64,000 bases of DNA from Verrucosispora sp. WMMD573 (GCF_027497175.1 NZ_CP114901.1:496001-560000), one strand, 5' to 3'. Positions 8,462 through 17,829 are shown, counted from the first letter of the stretch. Made by a program: numbers and translations. The notes: a model not told the origin generated them from the sequence alone.

Positions 8462-9172
8462 TCAGCTGGTTTCGCCGGCCACCGAGAAGGAGCGCAGGCG
8501 GTCGATGGCGAGGAACGTGGCGGCGACGATGATCAGCGCGGTCATCACCGCCGCCACCGGCACGGAGACCGTGGTGGCGAGCAGGTCGGTCGGGGCGAGC
8601 CGGTCGGCCAGGGCGATCACGTAGTGCTGGATCGACAGCACCCGGGTACCGCTGATCACATTGCTGAGCAGCCCTTCCCAGATCAGCACGTAGACCAGAC
8701 CGAGCAGCACCGGTCGCCGGGTGAGCAGACTGACCGCCACGAAGAGCGCGGTGTAGGCCAGCGCACCGACCGACGCGGCGACGGCGAGCGCCACGCCGAG
8801 GCGTACCGAATCGGCCAGCAGGCCCGCCGCGAACAGCGGGACCGCGACGGTGACCGCGGTGACCCCGGCCGCGACGGCCAGCTTGGGCAGCACGATCTGC
8901 CAGCGCGGCAGTGGCGTGGTGAGCACGTGCACCACCGTGCCGTCGTCGATCTCGGCCCCGAGCACGCCCGTGCCGACGATCAGGGAGACCACCGGCAGGA
9001 CCACGGCCATCCCGAGGCCGACCAGCACCGGCGGACCCCAGTCCGTGGATTCGACCCCGAGCGACCGGGAGAGCACGGCCAGCCCCACCAGAAGCACCGG
9101 CAGCGGAAGCAGCAGCAGGAACCGGCGACGGCCGAACAGGCCGCGCATCGTGATCCAGGAGACAGTGGACAT
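8462..9172 (-). CDS. ABC-2 type membrane permease
   Basis: This 236-aa integral membrane protein has about six hydrophobic segments, the first near residue 18 (FLLLLPLPVLLVGLAVLS). It has the ABC-2 hallmark EIDDGTVVHVLTTPLPRWQI between helices 2 and 3. It should form the channel for the ATPase encoded just upstream, whose TGA shares one base with this ATG (TGATG at 9172). It is the last gene of a four-gene operon. The substrate is unknown; drug or lipid export is common for this family. Confidence 0.85.
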   Translation of the reverse strand: MSTVSWITMRGLFGRRRFLLLLPLPVLLVGLAVLSRSLGVESTDWGPPVLVGLGMAVVLPVVSLIVGTGVLGAEIDDGTVVHVLTTPLPRWQIVLPKLAVAAGVTAVTVAVPLFAAGLLADSVRLGVALAVAASVGALAYTALFVAVSLLTRRPVLLGLVYVLIWEGLLSNVISGTRVLSIQHYVIALADRLAPTDLLATTVSVPVAAVMTALIIVAATFLAIDRLRSFSVAGETS

Positions 9173-10119
9173 CAGGCCTCCACCAGGTAGGAGAAGACGC
9201 TCTCCAGGGACTCGTCCTCGGGTACCAGTTGCTGGACCCGTACGCTCCGGGCCAGGGCGACCTTCGGCAGCATCCGGGTGAAGGCGCCGTAGTCACCGGC
9301 GCGTACGGTCAGGCCCTCGCGGCCCAGTTCGACCCCGCTGACGGACGGCTCGGCCATCAACGCGACGGCCAGCGCCCGGTCGTCGGTGGAGCGGATGGCG
9401 AAGACGTGCGGCCGGTTGGTCATCAGCCGCCGGATGGTCCGGAAGTCGCCGGAGGCGGCGAGCCGGCCGGCGACCATCACCTGAACCGTGCCGGAGACCT
9501 GCTCGACCTCCTCCAGGATGTGCGAGCTGAACAGGATCGTCCGGCCCGCGTCGCCGAGCGAGTGCAGCAACTCCATCATGTGCAACCGCTGGCGTGGGTC
9601 CATGCCGTTGAACGGCTCGTCCAGCAGCAGCACCTGCGGGTCGTGTACCAGCGCCGCCGCCACCCGGGTGCGCTGCCGCATGCCCTTGGAGTAGGTGCCG
9701 ATGCGGCGGTCCTGGGCGTCGGCCATCTCCACCAGGTCGATGGCGCGACGAGCGGCTGCCTGCGGATCGGGCAGCTTGTGCAGCTTCGCGGTGGCCAGCA
9801 CGAACTCGTACGCGGTGAGGAAGCTGTGCACCGCCTCCCGCTCGCTGACCAGACCAAGTCGCCGGTAGACCTCCGGGTTGCGCCAGGTGGGCCGGCCGTC
9901 CAGGGTCACCGCGCCCCGGGACGGGGTGAGGAAGCCGGCCATCATGTGCAGCAGGGTGGTCTTGCCCGCGCCGTTCGGGCCGAGCAGCCCGGTCACCCCG
10001 GGCCCGAGGCTCATGCTCACGTTGTTGACCGCGACCACGTTGCCGTACCAGCGGGAGACCCCGGCGAGATCGAGGGTGCTGGTGGTGGCCGCCGGTGCGG
10101 CGGTGTTCGTCATGGTCAT
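9172..10119 (-). CDS. ABC-2 exporter ATP-binding protein
   Basis: This 315-aa ATPase has Walker A LLGPNGAGKTTLL (about 41-53), signature YSKGMRQRTRVAAALV, Walker B VLLLDEPFNGMDP and switch His in LFSSHILEEVE. A C-terminal extension of about 90 residues follows, as in NatA/CcmA-like exporters. The start is the first ATG of MTMTN, which overlaps the stop of the permease upstream as ATGA. The longer frame upstream is inside that permease. Confidence 0.9.
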   Translation of the reverse strand: MTMTNTAAPAATTSTLDLAGVSRWYGNVVAVNNVSMSLGPGVTGLLGPNGAGKTTLLHMMAGFLTPSRGAVTLDGRPTWRNPEVYRRLGLVSEREAVHSFLTAYEFVLATAKLHKLPDPQAAARRAIDLVEMADAQDRRIGTYSKGMRQRTRVAAALVHDPQVLLLDEPFNGMDPRQRLHMMELLHSLGDAGRTILFSSHILEEVEQVSGTVQVMVAGRLAASGDFRTIRRLMTNRPHVFAIRSTDDRALAVALMAEPSVSGVELGREGLTVRAGDYGAFTRMLPKVALARSVRVQQLVPEDESLESVFSYLVEA

Positions 10120-10997
10120 CGTGCGGCCACCTTCTTGTAGCGGGCCAGCAGCAGGGCGACGCAGCCCGCCACGAGCGCGACGGCGGCCAGCGCGTACACC
10201 GGGCCGAACGGCCCGAGGTCGAGGTCGGCGGTGTTGGCCTCGGTGACCAGCAGGTCGCGCATCGTCCAGAGGCCGACGCCCTGCACCAGGGTGGGCGGCG
10301 AGGCGATGCCGGCGAGCTGATTCGCCGTCTGCGAGGGCAGGACCGTCAGGATGCCGACGATCGGCGTGGTCATCAGGAACACGGCCACGATCCCGCCGGC
10401 GGCGAAGGCCCGCTTGCCGGTCAGCGAGGCGATCAGCAGACCGACCGAGGCGAAGACCACCGCCCACAGCCCGGCGTAGAGCAGCCCGGGCAGCAGGTCG
10501 AGCAGTTCGTCCCAGACCGCGCCCATGCCGTCGGCGGTGAAGGCACCGCCGAGGAACATCAGCAGTTGCGGCGCGCCGAGCAGCAGGAACAGCGCGGTCA
10601 CCAGGGCCAGCAGCTTGGCCAGCGGGTAGTCGCCGTGCGGCAGCGGCCGGGAGAAGTAGAGCGGCAGGACACCGCTGCGCATGTCCCGGGAGACCAGCTC
10701 GGGCGCGGCCACCGCGACGAAGAAGATGACCAGCCAGCTCATCGCGTCGGCGAACTGGGCGTACGTCATGACCACTTCGCCGATCTGGCTACGGATCGCG
10801 GTCACCGCGGCGGCCACCATCAGCACGATGCCGACCACCAGCCAGGGGAAGATCTTGGCCTTGGCGCTGCGCCCCAGCCCGAAGGTGGTCCGCACGCCGT
10901 GGAGGTACAGCGCCCCGAAGACGTGTCGGCGGCCGAGCCGGGGACCGGTGTAGCGCTGGTAGCCGATGTCGTGAATGACGCCGATCGGCTCAGACAT
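10116..10997 (-). CDS. ABC-2 type membrane permease
   Basis: This 293-aa membrane protein starts with a cytoplasmic stretch (MSEPIGVIHDIGYQRYTGPR) and then has about six helices. The motif RDMRSGVLPLYFSRPLPHGDY is the usual ABC-2 loop. A Lys-rich tail (ARYKKVAAR) ends it. Its start overlaps the upstream ATPase stop by 8 bp and its stop overlaps the next ATPase start by 4 bp, so the four genes form a tightly coupled ATPase-permease-ATPase-permease chain. Confidence 0.87.
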   Translation of the reverse strand: MSEPIGVIHDIGYQRYTGPRLGRRHVFGALYLHGVRTTFGLGRSAKAKIFPWLVVGIVLMVAAAVTAIRSQIGEVVMTYAQFADAMSWLVIFFVAVAAPELVSRDMRSGVLPLYFSRPLPHGDYPLAKLLALVTALFLLLGAPQLLMFLGGAFTADGMGAVWDELLDLLPGLLYAGLWAVVFASVGLLIASLTGKRAFAAGGIVAVFLMTTPIVGILTVLPSQTANQLAGIASPPTLVQGVGLWTMRDLLVTEANTADLDLGPFGPVYALAAVALVAGCVALLLARYKKVAAR

Positions 10998-11904
10998 GGC
11001 TGTTCTCCCTCCGGGCAAAGAGTTCGGCCACCCGGTGCCGGCGCTGGTCCAGCCGGTGCAGGGGCAGGTCCAGCTCGGCCACCGCACCGAGGATCAGGTC
11101 GTAGGTGCCCTGGTCGGCCAGCGGCACCAGCAGCAGCCTTCCCTCCCGGCCCACCGGCAGGTCGAGCGCGGCCAGCCGGGTGGCCAGCGCCTCGGTACCC
11201 TCGCTCACCTCGACCGCGAGCACGTCGGTGGCCGAGGTCATGGCGGCGATGTGGTCGGCCCGCAGCAGCCGCCCGCCCTCGATCGCGACCAGGGTGTCGC
11301 AGATCCGCTCGACCTCACCGAGCAGGTGCGAGCAGACCAGTACGGAGATGCCGAACTCGGTGCCGATCCGCTGCACCAGCGCGAGCATCGCGTCCCGCCC
11401 GGCCGGGTCGAGGCCGTTGGTGGGCTCGTCGAGCAGCAGCAGGTCGGGATCGTGCACCAGCGCCTGAGCGAGCTTGACCCGCTGCTTCATGCCGGTGGAG
11501 TAGCCGCCCACCGGGCGGTGGCGCTCCTCGTGCAGACCCACGTGGCGCAGCGCCTCGGAGGCCCGTTCCCGGGCGACCGTGCGCGGTAGGCCGCTGATCC
11601 GTCCCAGGTGGGTGACCAGTTCGGCGGCGGAAAGGTCGGGCGGCAGGCAGTCGTGCTCGGGCATGTAGCCGACCCGGGCCCGCACCGCCGCCGTGTCGGC
11701 GGTCGGGTCCAGGCCCAGCACCTGTATCCGGCCGCGGGTGGGAGTGAGCAGGCCGAGCAGCAGCTTGATCAGGGTCGACTTGCCGGCGCCGTTGGCGCCG
11801 ACCAGACCGACGATCCCTGGTTCCACCGCGACCGTCAGATCGGACAGTGCGGTGACCCCGCCGCCGTAGACCTTCGTCAACGACTCGGTTGCGATCAGTG
11901 TCAC
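10990..11904 (-). CDS. ABC-2 exporter ATP-binding protein, first gene of operon
   Basis: This 304-aa ATPase has Walker A LVGANGAGKSTLIKLL (about 34-49), signature YSTGMKQRVKLAQALV, Walker B LLLLDEPTNGLDP and the His switch in VCSHLLGEVE. I place the start at the GTG of VTLIATESLTKVYGG, because a TAGGCT box ends seven bases upstream and the residues before it do not fit the family. It energises the permease at 10116-10997. Confidence 0.9.
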   Translation of the reverse strand: MTLIATESLTKVYGGGVTALSDLTVAVEPGIVGLVGANGAGKSTLIKLLLGLLTPTRGRIQVLGLDPTADTAAVRARVGYMPEHDCLPPDLSAAELVTHLGRISGLPRTVARERASEALRHVGLHEERHRPVGGYSTGMKQRVKLAQALVHDPDLLLLDEPTNGLDPAGRDAMLALVQRIGTEFGISVLVCSHLLGEVERICDTLVAIEGGRLLRADHIAAMTSATDVLAVEVSEGTEALATRLAALDLPVGREGRLLLVPLADQGTYDLILGAVAELDLPLHRLDQRRHRVAELFARRENSHV

Positions 11905-11911
11905 GCCCGTC

Positions 11912-11917
11912 AGCCTA
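11912..11917 (-). promoter_or_regulatory. -10 box TAGGCT for the ABC-2 operon
   Basis: On the minus strand TAGGCT is seven bases before the GTG at 11904, fitting a leaderless operon mRNA. Confidence 0.45.
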
Positions 11918-12080
11918 GAGCCGTCGGACAATGCACCGCGCTCCGGAAGCAACCCCCGTTTCCCCTGATACCGGCGCGCCGACTTCCCCTAGGGAGATCC
12001 GCCGCCACCCGGGCAGTCGGTTCGCAGTTCGTAAGATTTGCCCGGCTGACAGGGCGCGACCAGCCACGACAGACTGGGGC

Positions 12081-12656
12081 ATGCTCATTCGCCGGCTGTT
12101 CCGCACCCCGCTCACCTGGTTCGCGATCACCGTGCTGGCCGCTGGTTCGGCCTTCGGCCTGTACTGGTTCCAGCCGTGGAAGCTGCTGACCGACGCCGAG
12201 GTGGCCGAGCGGCTCACCGTGGTCGCCACCCCGGCGACGTCCGCCGCGCCAACCGGTTCGGCCACGCCGACCGCTTCCGCCGCGTCCGCCTCCCCGGACG
12301 CGACGGCGGCGACCCTGGTCAGCTCCGGCGAATTCATCAGCCACGAACACGACACCTCCGGGAGCGCGCGGATCGTGCGCACCGCTGACGGGCAGCACCG
12401 GCTGGAGTTGGTAGGTCTGAACACCTCCAACGGCCCCGACCTGCGGGTGTGGCTGACCGACCAGCCGGTGATCGAAGGTCGGGACGGGTGGCACGTGTTC
12501 GACGACGGCCGCTGGGTCGAGTTGGGGCGGCTCAAGGGCAACCTCGGCGACCAGGGTTACGCGATTCCGGACGATGTCGAGCTGTCGGACCTGACAAGCG
12601 TCTCCATCTGGTGCAAGCGGTTCGCGGTCTCGTTCGGGGCGGCCACGCTGGGCTGA
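12081..12656 (+). CDS. Membrane-anchored DM13 domain protein
   Basis: This 191-aa protein has a short basic N-terminus, one membrane helix (about 10-32, LTWFAITVLAAGSAFGLYWF), a Ser/Thr/Ala linker and a DM13 domain from about 78. The domain shows GEFISHEHDTSGSARIV, the L-L-N-T-S-N-G-P-D-L core and the final SIWCKRFAVSFG with the conserved Cys. DM13 domains are thought to act in redox or electron transfer at the cell surface; this is a family prediction. The ATG at 12081 is chosen because the transmembrane segment then starts normally; the frame is open 150 bp further upstream without family support. Confidence 0.8.
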   Translation: MLIRRLFRTPLTWFAITVLAAGSAFGLYWFQPWKLLTDAEVAERLTVVATPATSAAPTGSATPTASAASASPDATAATLVSSGEFISHEHDTSGSARIVRTADGQHRLELVGLNTSNGPDLRVWLTDQPVIEGRDGWHVFDDGRWVELGRLKGNLGDQGYAIPDDVELSDLTSVSIWCKRFAVSFGAATLG

Positions 12657-12784
12657 GCAACCGAACGCGTACGACATCGCGAAGCGGCCCGTCGACAGCG
12701 GTGGCACGGCGGGCATGATGGCACTCTCGACCGATCGGCGACCGGCTGCGAAACTGTGTGCCGGTCGCCGGAGTTGGGGGTCTG

Positions 12785-14314
12785 ATGAGCAACGGGTGGG
12801 TGCTGCCCGACGAGGTGCTGCGGGAGGCACCGACGTACACGCCGCGTCCCGGTGAACTCGCTGATCTCGAGCTGCTGTTGATCGGTGCGTACGCGCCGCT
12901 GGCCGGGTTCATGACCCGCGCCGACATGGTCTCGGTCAGTCGCCGGGGCCGGCTCGTCGACGGTGCCCCGTGGCCGGTCGCCGTCCCGCTCCAGGTGCCC
13001 GCGACGGTGGTGCAGCAGCTCGACCTCGCCGACCCGGGCCGCCGGACGCTGGTGCTCACCGACAGCGAGGGCGCCCCGATGGCGGCCCTGGAGGTGGCCG
13101 ACGCCTGGACGATCCGCGACGGCGTGGCCGGTGTCGGCGGCACCGTACGCCGGCTGGGCGACGGCGCTCACGGTCCGTTCCAGCGGCTGCGGCGTACGCC
13201 CGAGGAGGTCCGCGCGTTGCTGCCGCCGGGTCGGGTGCTCGGGGTGGTCGCCGACCGGCCGCTGCACCGACCGCAACTGGCGCAGATCGCACACGCCGTA
13301 CGCACCCTGAGCGCCCACCTGCTGATCATGATTCCGGTGGGCGAGGACGGCACCGGTGGACTACCGCCGGAGGCGCTGGTCCGTAGCGTGTTCGCCGCGC
13401 GGGACCGGATGCCTCCGGCGACCCTGGTCGCCGTGCCGTTCTCCCGGCGACGCGACGAGATCAGTGACGCCCTGCTGCTGGCCCGGGTCTCCGCCGCGTA
13501 CGGCGTCACCCACCTGCTGTCCACCGGCGAGATGCTCTCCGGGGCCGGGCTGCGGGTGCTGGTGCCCCGCGAGTTGGCCTACGACAATCGGGACGGCCAG
13601 TGGCGCTGGCGCGATGACATCCCGCCCCGCAACCGGCGGCTGGCGCTGAGCCAGGCGGAGATCGAGGACCTGCTGGACCGGGGTTTCCCACTGCCCGAGT
13701 GGCACACTCCCCCGGCGGTGGCGAAGGAGCTGAGCCGGGCCCGGCCGCCCCGGCGGCACCGCGGCCTGGTGGTGTTCCTGACCGGGCTCTCCGGCTCCGG
13801 CAAGTCGACGGTCGCCCGGGGGCTCGCCGACGCGCTGCGCGAGGAGGGTGAGCGTACCGTCACGCTGCTCGACGGTGACGTGGTTCGTCGCGAGCTGACC
13901 GCCGGGCTGGGCTTCAGCAAGGCCGACCGGGACACCAACGTGCGTCGGATCGGGTGGGTCGCCGCCGAGATCGCCCGGCACCACGGCATCGGCGTCTGCT
14001 GCCCGATCGCCCCGTACGCCCAGGCCCGGGCGACCGCCCGGGAGATGGCGACGGCGGCGGGTGCCGGGTTCGTGCTGGTGCACGTCGCGACTCCGCTGGA
14101 GGTCTGCGAGCAACGCGACCGCAAGGGCCTGTATGCCCGAGCCCGGGCGGGACTGCTCACCGGAATGACCGGCATCGACGACCCGTACGAGGAGCCGACC
14201 GACGCGGATCTGGTGTTGGACACCACCGACCTCACCGTCGACGAGGCGGTACAGCGGGTCCTGCACCATCTGACCGAGACCGGTTGGGTGGAGCCGCGCC
14301 TGCCCGCGCTCTGA
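12785..14314 (+). CDS. Adenylyl-sulfate kinase fused to a degenerate ATP-sulfurylase-like domain
   Basis: This 509-aa protein has a C-terminal APS kinase domain (about 325-500): P-loop GLSGSGKST at about 333-341, then LLDGDVVRRELTAGLGFSKADR and the Asn-Val-Arg-Arg-Ile-Gly segment. That domain phosphorylates adenylyl-sulfate to PAPS. The N-terminal ~320 residues look like ATP sulfurylase (PUA-like start with GAYAPLAGFMTRADM), but the catalytic QxRN and HxxH motifs read VADRPLHRPQ, so the first is lost and the second His is missing. The domain is probably inactive or repurposed. No cysD/cysN or sulfate genes are near. The start is the ATG before SNGWVLPDE, after a GGGGG run. Confidence 0.85.
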   Translation: MSNGWVLPDEVLREAPTYTPRPGELADLELLLIGAYAPLAGFMTRADMVSVSRRGRLVDGAPWPVAVPLQVPATVVQQLDLADPGRRTLVLTDSEGAPMAALEVADAWTIRDGVAGVGGTVRRLGDGAHGPFQRLRRTPEEVRALLPPGRVLGVVADRPLHRPQLAQIAHAVRTLSAHLLIMIPVGEDGTGGLPPEALVRSVFAARDRMPPATLVAVPFSRRRDEISDALLLARVSAAYGVTHLLSTGEMLSGAGLRVLVPRELAYDNRDGQWRWRDDIPPRNRRLALSQAEIEDLLDRGFPLPEWHTPPAVAKELSRARPPRRHRGLVVFLTGLSGSGKSTVARGLADALREEGERTVTLLDGDVVRRELTAGLGFSKADRDTNVRRIGWVAAEIARHHGIGVCCPIAPYAQARATAREMATAAGAGFVLVHVATPLEVCEQRDRKGLYARARAGLLTGMTGIDDPYEEPTDADLVLDTTDLTVDEAVQRVLHHLTETGWVEPRLPAL

Positions 14315-14339
14315 CATCGGAGCACCTTCCCTTCCGATG
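14315..14339 (+). terminator. Weak hairpin after the APS kinase gene
   Basis: CATCGGA (14315-14321) pairs with TCCGATG (14333-14339) across an 11-nt loop. The stem is only 7 bp and lacks a T-tract. Confidence 0.35.
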
Positions 14340-14357
14340 GTCGATCCTGAGCGCTAG

Positions 14358-14387
14358 TGTTTGCTTCTGTTTGGATCTGTTCGCTCA
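14358..14387 (+). promoter_or_regulatory. Three 10-bp direct repeats, candidate DeoR operator
   Basis: TGTTTGCTTC, TGTTTGGATC and TGTTCGCTCA follow each other at exactly 10-bp spacing, i.e. on one face of the helix. They lie 21 bp before the DeoR start and are strikingly T-rich for this genome. DeoR-family repressors often bind short direct repeats, so autoregulation of the DeoR-galT operon is likely. Confidence 0.55.
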
Positions 14388-14408
14388 GGTGAAGGTCGGG
14401 AGGGGTCG

Positions 14409-15197
14409 ATGCTCGCGCGGCAGCGCCATGCGGCGATTCTCGACCGGGTCCGGGTGACCGGCGGCGTACGCGTCGGCGAGTTGGCCGCCGATTTCGGCGT
14501 CTCCGACATGACCATCCGCCGCGACCTGGACCTGCTGCACGAACGTGGCCTGCTCGCCAAGGTGCACGGCGGCGCCACCGTCCTGGGCGCCACCGACGAG
14601 CCGGGCTTCCAGGCCAAGTCGGTACGCCAGCAGGCCGAGAAGGCGGCCATCGCCGGGCGTGCCGCGCAGCTGGTCCGGCCCGGGGCGGCTATCGCGCTCT
14701 CCGCCGGCACCACCACCGCAGAACTGGCCCGGCAGCTGCTCGACGTGCCGGCCCTGACCGTGGTGACCAACTCGCTGCCGGTGGCCGACATCCTGCACGA
14801 GCGGGGCCGCGCCGACCAGACGGTGGTGCTGACCGGTGGGGTGCGCACCCCCTCCGACGCCCTGGTCGGGCCGCTGGCCGTCGGCGCTGTCCGCACCCTG
14901 CACCTGGATCTGCTCTTTCTCGGGGTACACGGGATCACCGAGCGGACCGGTTTCACCACCCCGAACCTGACCGAGGCCGAGACGAACCGGGCCCTGGTCG
15001 CGGCGGCGGACCGGTTGGTGGTGCTCGCCGACCACACCAAGTGGGGCACGGTCGGCATCTCCGCCATCGCCGACCTGGGTACGGCCGACGTGCTGGTCAC
15101 CGACGACCGGTTGGCACCGGAGGCCCGACGACTGCTCACCGACCGGGTCGGCGAACTGATCGTCGTGCCGGTCACCGAAGGCGGGACACTGCGATGA
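14409..15197 (+). CDS. DeoR family transcriptional regulator
   Basis: This 262-aa regulator has an N-terminal winged helix (residues 4-57; GELAADFGVSDMTIRRDLDL recognition region), the family linker GLLAKVHGGATVLG and a C-terminal sugar-phosphate sensor domain (about 75-235, with SAGTTTAELAR and TNSLPVAD). Its ATGA overlap with galT means one operon. The effector is probably a galactose-pathway sugar phosphate, inferred only from the neighbour. The start at 14409 has a GGGAGGGG Shine-Dalgarno; the upstream in-frame ATG lies inside the repeat operator. Confidence 0.9.
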   Translation: MLARQRHAAILDRVRVTGGVRVGELAADFGVSDMTIRRDLDLLHERGLLAKVHGGATVLGATDEPGFQAKSVRQQAEKAAIAGRAAQLVRPGAAIALSAGTTTAELARQLLDVPALTVVTNSLPVADILHERGRADQTVVLTGGVRTPSDALVGPLAVGAVRTLHLDLLFLGVHGITERTGFTTPNLTEAETNRALVAAADRLVVLADHTKWGTVGISAIADLGTADVLVTDDRLAPEARRLLTDRVGELIVVPVTEGGTLR

Positions 15198-16270
15198 GAC
15201 GTACGGCGATCAGCTTGGCCGACGGCCGCGAACTGATTTACTTCGACGAGCGTGACGACGCCGTCCGCGACCAGCCGGACCGGCGCCCGTTGCCGCCTCC
15301 CCCACCCGCGTCCCAACTGCGCTACGACCCGCTCACCGACGAGTGGGTGGCGCTGGCGGCGCACCGGCAGACCCGGACCTTCCTGCCCCCGGCCGACCAG
15401 TGCCCGCTCTGCCCCTCGACGCCGGAGCGGCTCAGCGAGATTCCGGCGCCGGAGTACGCGGTCGCGGTCTTCGAGAACCGGTTTCCGGCGCTGAGTGGGC
15501 GGGTGGTGGCCGAACCGGCCGCGATCACCCCGTTCACTCCGGCCCGGCCCGGGCAGGGGCGCTGTGAGGTGGTCTGCTTCACCGACGATCACGACACCTC
15601 CTTCGCCGCGCTACCGCCGCGCCGGGTGCGTACCGTGCTGGACGCGCTGGCCGACCGGACCACGGTGCTCGGCGGACTGCCCGGCGTCGAGCAGGTCTTC
15701 TGCTTCGAGAACCGGGGGGTGGAGATCGGGGTGACGCTGCACCACCCGCACGGGCAGATCTACGCGTACCCGTTCGTCACCCCCCGGACCCGGTCGCTGC
15801 TGGGCGCGGCCCGCCGGCACGCCGAGCGCACCGGGGGCGGCAATCTCTACGCCGACGTGCTGGCCACCGAACGCGCCGCCGGCGAGCGGGTGGTGGCGAC
15901 GAACCAGCACTGGACGGCGTACGTCCCGGCGGCCGCCCGGTGGCCGTTCGAGGTGCACGTCGCGCCACACCGGGCGGTGCCCGACCTGCCGGCGCTGACC
16001 GAGGCGGAACGCGACGCGTTCGGACCGCTCTACCTGGACCTGCTGCGCCGCTTCGACGGGCTGTTCGACTCGCCCATGCCCTACATCGCCGCCTGGCACC
16101 AGGCGCCGGTCCGGGTCGAGCGCGAGCTGGGGCATCTGCACCTGCAACTGTTCAGCGTCCGGCGGGCGGCAGACAAGCTGAAGTACCTGGCCGGCTCGGA
16201 GTCGGCCATGGGGGTCTTCATCAACGACATCGCCCCGGAGCGCGCCGCGGAGCTGCTGCGCGCGATGTGA
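15194..16270 (+). CDS. galT: Galactose-1-phosphate uridylyltransferase
   Basis: This 358-aa Leloir-pathway enzyme exchanges UMP between UDP-glucose and galactose-1-phosphate. The nucleophile motif HPHGQ is at about residues 183-187 (TLHHPHGQIYAYPF). Zn ligands are plausible at CPLCPS, and the second half has the AWHQAP and HLHLQLF motifs. It begins inside the last codon of the DeoR gene. galK and galE are not downstream; a hairpin closes the operon. Confidence 0.93.
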   Translation: MRRTAISLADGRELIYFDERDDAVRDQPDRRPLPPPPPASQLRYDPLTDEWVALAAHRQTRTFLPPADQCPLCPSTPERLSEIPAPEYAVAVFENRFPALSGRVVAEPAAITPFTPARPGQGRCEVVCFTDDHDTSFAALPPRRVRTVLDALADRTTVLGGLPGVEQVFCFENRGVEIGVTLHHPHGQIYAYPFVTPRTRSLLGAARRHAERTGGGNLYADVLATERAAGERVVATNQHWTAYVPAAARWPFEVHVAPHRAVPDLPALTEAERDAFGPLYLDLLRRFDGLFDSPMPYIAAWHQAPVRVERELGHLHLQLFSVRRAADKLKYLAGSESAMGVFINDIAPERAAELLRAM

Positions 16271-16338
16271 CGGGCGAGTCTCGCCGACCGCCACCCCGCG
16301 CAACGCGCGGCCCGGCAGCAGGGCTTGGGGCAGCAGGG

Positions 16339-16368
16339 CGCGGGGGGCCCGGGACAGGGCCCCCCGCG
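16339..16368 (+). terminator. Hairpin downstream of galT
   Basis: A perfect 12-bp GC stem (16339-16350 with 16357-16368) and a 6-nt loop lie 69 bp after the galT stop. The remaining galT-icd gap (16271-16611, 341 bp) shows only short GC palindromes and no gene. Confidence 0.65.
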
Positions 16369-16560
16369 GGGAAGGGACGGCTGGCTGTACTTGACAGCCG
16401 GGAAGGCTGGCTGCTGGGCACGCGCGTCGCGCGGTGGCGACGGTCAACCTTCCAGGACGGGACTGGCATCTCGTCCATCCAGGTCAACGAGGCGCGCCGG
16501 ACGAAGTGACGCCGACGGGCGCGTCCGGTCGCGACACGCCGCCGTTGCGGGCACGGATAC

Positions 16561-16596
16561 ACCGAGCCCGCCGGCGCTCGGGTCGGCGGGCTCGGT
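16561..16596 (-). terminator. Hairpin downstream of icd
   Basis: Arms 16561-16573 and 16584-16596 form a perfect 13-bp stem with a 10-nt loop, 15 bp after the icd stop. Confidence 0.7.
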
Positions 16597-16611
16597 GAAC
16601 TGCGGTGAGAC

Positions 16612-17829
16612 TCAGGCGGCCAGGCGGCGCGCCAGGTTCTCGTCGAGCGTGTTCATGAACTCGTCGGTGGTCTGCCACGGGGCGTCGCGCGAGATCAGCA
16701 GCGCGAGGTCCTTGGTCATCTGGCCGCCCTCGACGGTGTCGACGATGACCTGCTCCAGGGTGTTGGCGAACTCGGTGACCGCCGGGGTGTCGTCCAGCTT
16801 GCCCCGGTGGGCGAGGCCACGGGTCCAGGCGTAGATCGAGGCGATCGGGTTGGTCGAGGTCTTCTCACCCTTCTGCCACTGCCGGTAGTGCCGGGTGACG
16901 GTGCCGTGGGCGGCCTCGGCCTCGACGGTGCGACCGTCGGGCGAGAGCAGGACCGAGGTCATCAGGCCGAGCGAGCCGAAGCCCTGCGCGACGGTGTCGG
17001 ACTGCACGTCACCGTCGTAGTTCTTGCAGGCCCAGACGTAGCCGCCCTCCCACTTCAGCGCGGCGGCGACCATGTCGTCGATGAGCCGGTGCTCGTAGGT
17101 GAGGCCGGCGGCGTCGAACTCGGCCTTGAACTCGTCCTCGAACACCTCGGCGAAGATGTCCTTGAACCGGCCGTCGTATGCCTTGAGGATGGTGTTCTTG
17201 GTGGACATGTAGACCGGGTAGTTGCGGTCCAGGCCGTAGCGGAACGAGGCCCGGGCGAAGTCCCGGATCGACTCGTCGAAGTTGTACATGCCCATCGCGA
17301 TGCCGCCGCCGGGGAAGTTGGCGACCTCCATCTCGACCGGCTGCGAGCCGTCGGCGGGCGTGTAGGTGATGGTCACCGTGCCCGGACCCGGGACCACGAA
17401 GTCGGTGGCCTTGTACTGGTCGCCGTGGGCGTGCCGGCCGATGATGATCGGCTTGGTCCAGCCGGGGACGAGCCGCGGCACGTTGGACATGATGATCGGC
17501 TCACGGAAGACGACGCCGCCGAGGATGTTCCGGATGGTGCCGTTCGGCGACCGCCACATCTTCTTCAGGCCGAACTCCTCGACCCGGGCCTCGTCCGGAG
17601 TGATGGTGGCGCACTTGACGCCCACGCCGTGCTGCTTGATGGCGTTTGCGGCGTCGACGGTCACCTGGTCGTCGGTGGCGTCGCGGTGCTGGATCGAGAG
17701 GTCGTAGTAGTGCAGGTCGACGTCGAGGTAGGGCAGGATCAGCTGCTCCCGGATCTGCTTCCAGATGATCCGGGTCATCTCGTCGCCGTCGAGCTCCACG
17801 ACCGGGTTGTTTACCTTGATCTTCGCCAT
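16612..17829 (-). CDS. icd: NADP-dependent isocitrate dehydrogenase, eukaryotic-type
   Basis: This 405-aa TCA-cycle enzyme converts isocitrate to 2-oxoglutarate and makes NADPH. The start [23 protein letters not shown] and the motifs [18 protein letters not shown] and [24 protein letters not shown] match the homodimeric eukaryotic/actinobacterial class II enzyme, not the E. coli class. A GAGAGGAG Shine-Dalgarno sits eight bases before the ATG. It is monocistronic with its own terminator, and mdh lies nearby. Confidence 0.96.
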   Translation of the reverse strand: MAKIKVNNPVVELDGDEMTRIIWKQIREQLILPYLDVDLHYYDLSIQHRDATDDQVTVDAANAIKQHGVGVKCATITPDEARVEEFGLKKMWRSPNGTIRNILGGVVFREPIIMSNVPRLVPGWTKPIIIGRHAHGDQYKATDFVVPGPGTVTITYTPADGSQPVEMEVANFPGGGIAMGMYNFDESIRDFARASFRYGLDRNYPVYMSTKNTILKAYDGRFKDIFAEVFEDEFKAEFDAAGLTYEHRLIDDMVAAALKWEGGYVWACKNYDGDVQSDTVAQGFGSLGLMTSVLLSPDGRTVEAEAAHGTVTRHYRQWQKGEKTSTNPIASIYAWTRGLAHRGKLDDTPAVTEFANTLEQVIVDTVEGGQMTKDLALLISRDAPWQTTDEFMNTLDENLARRLAA

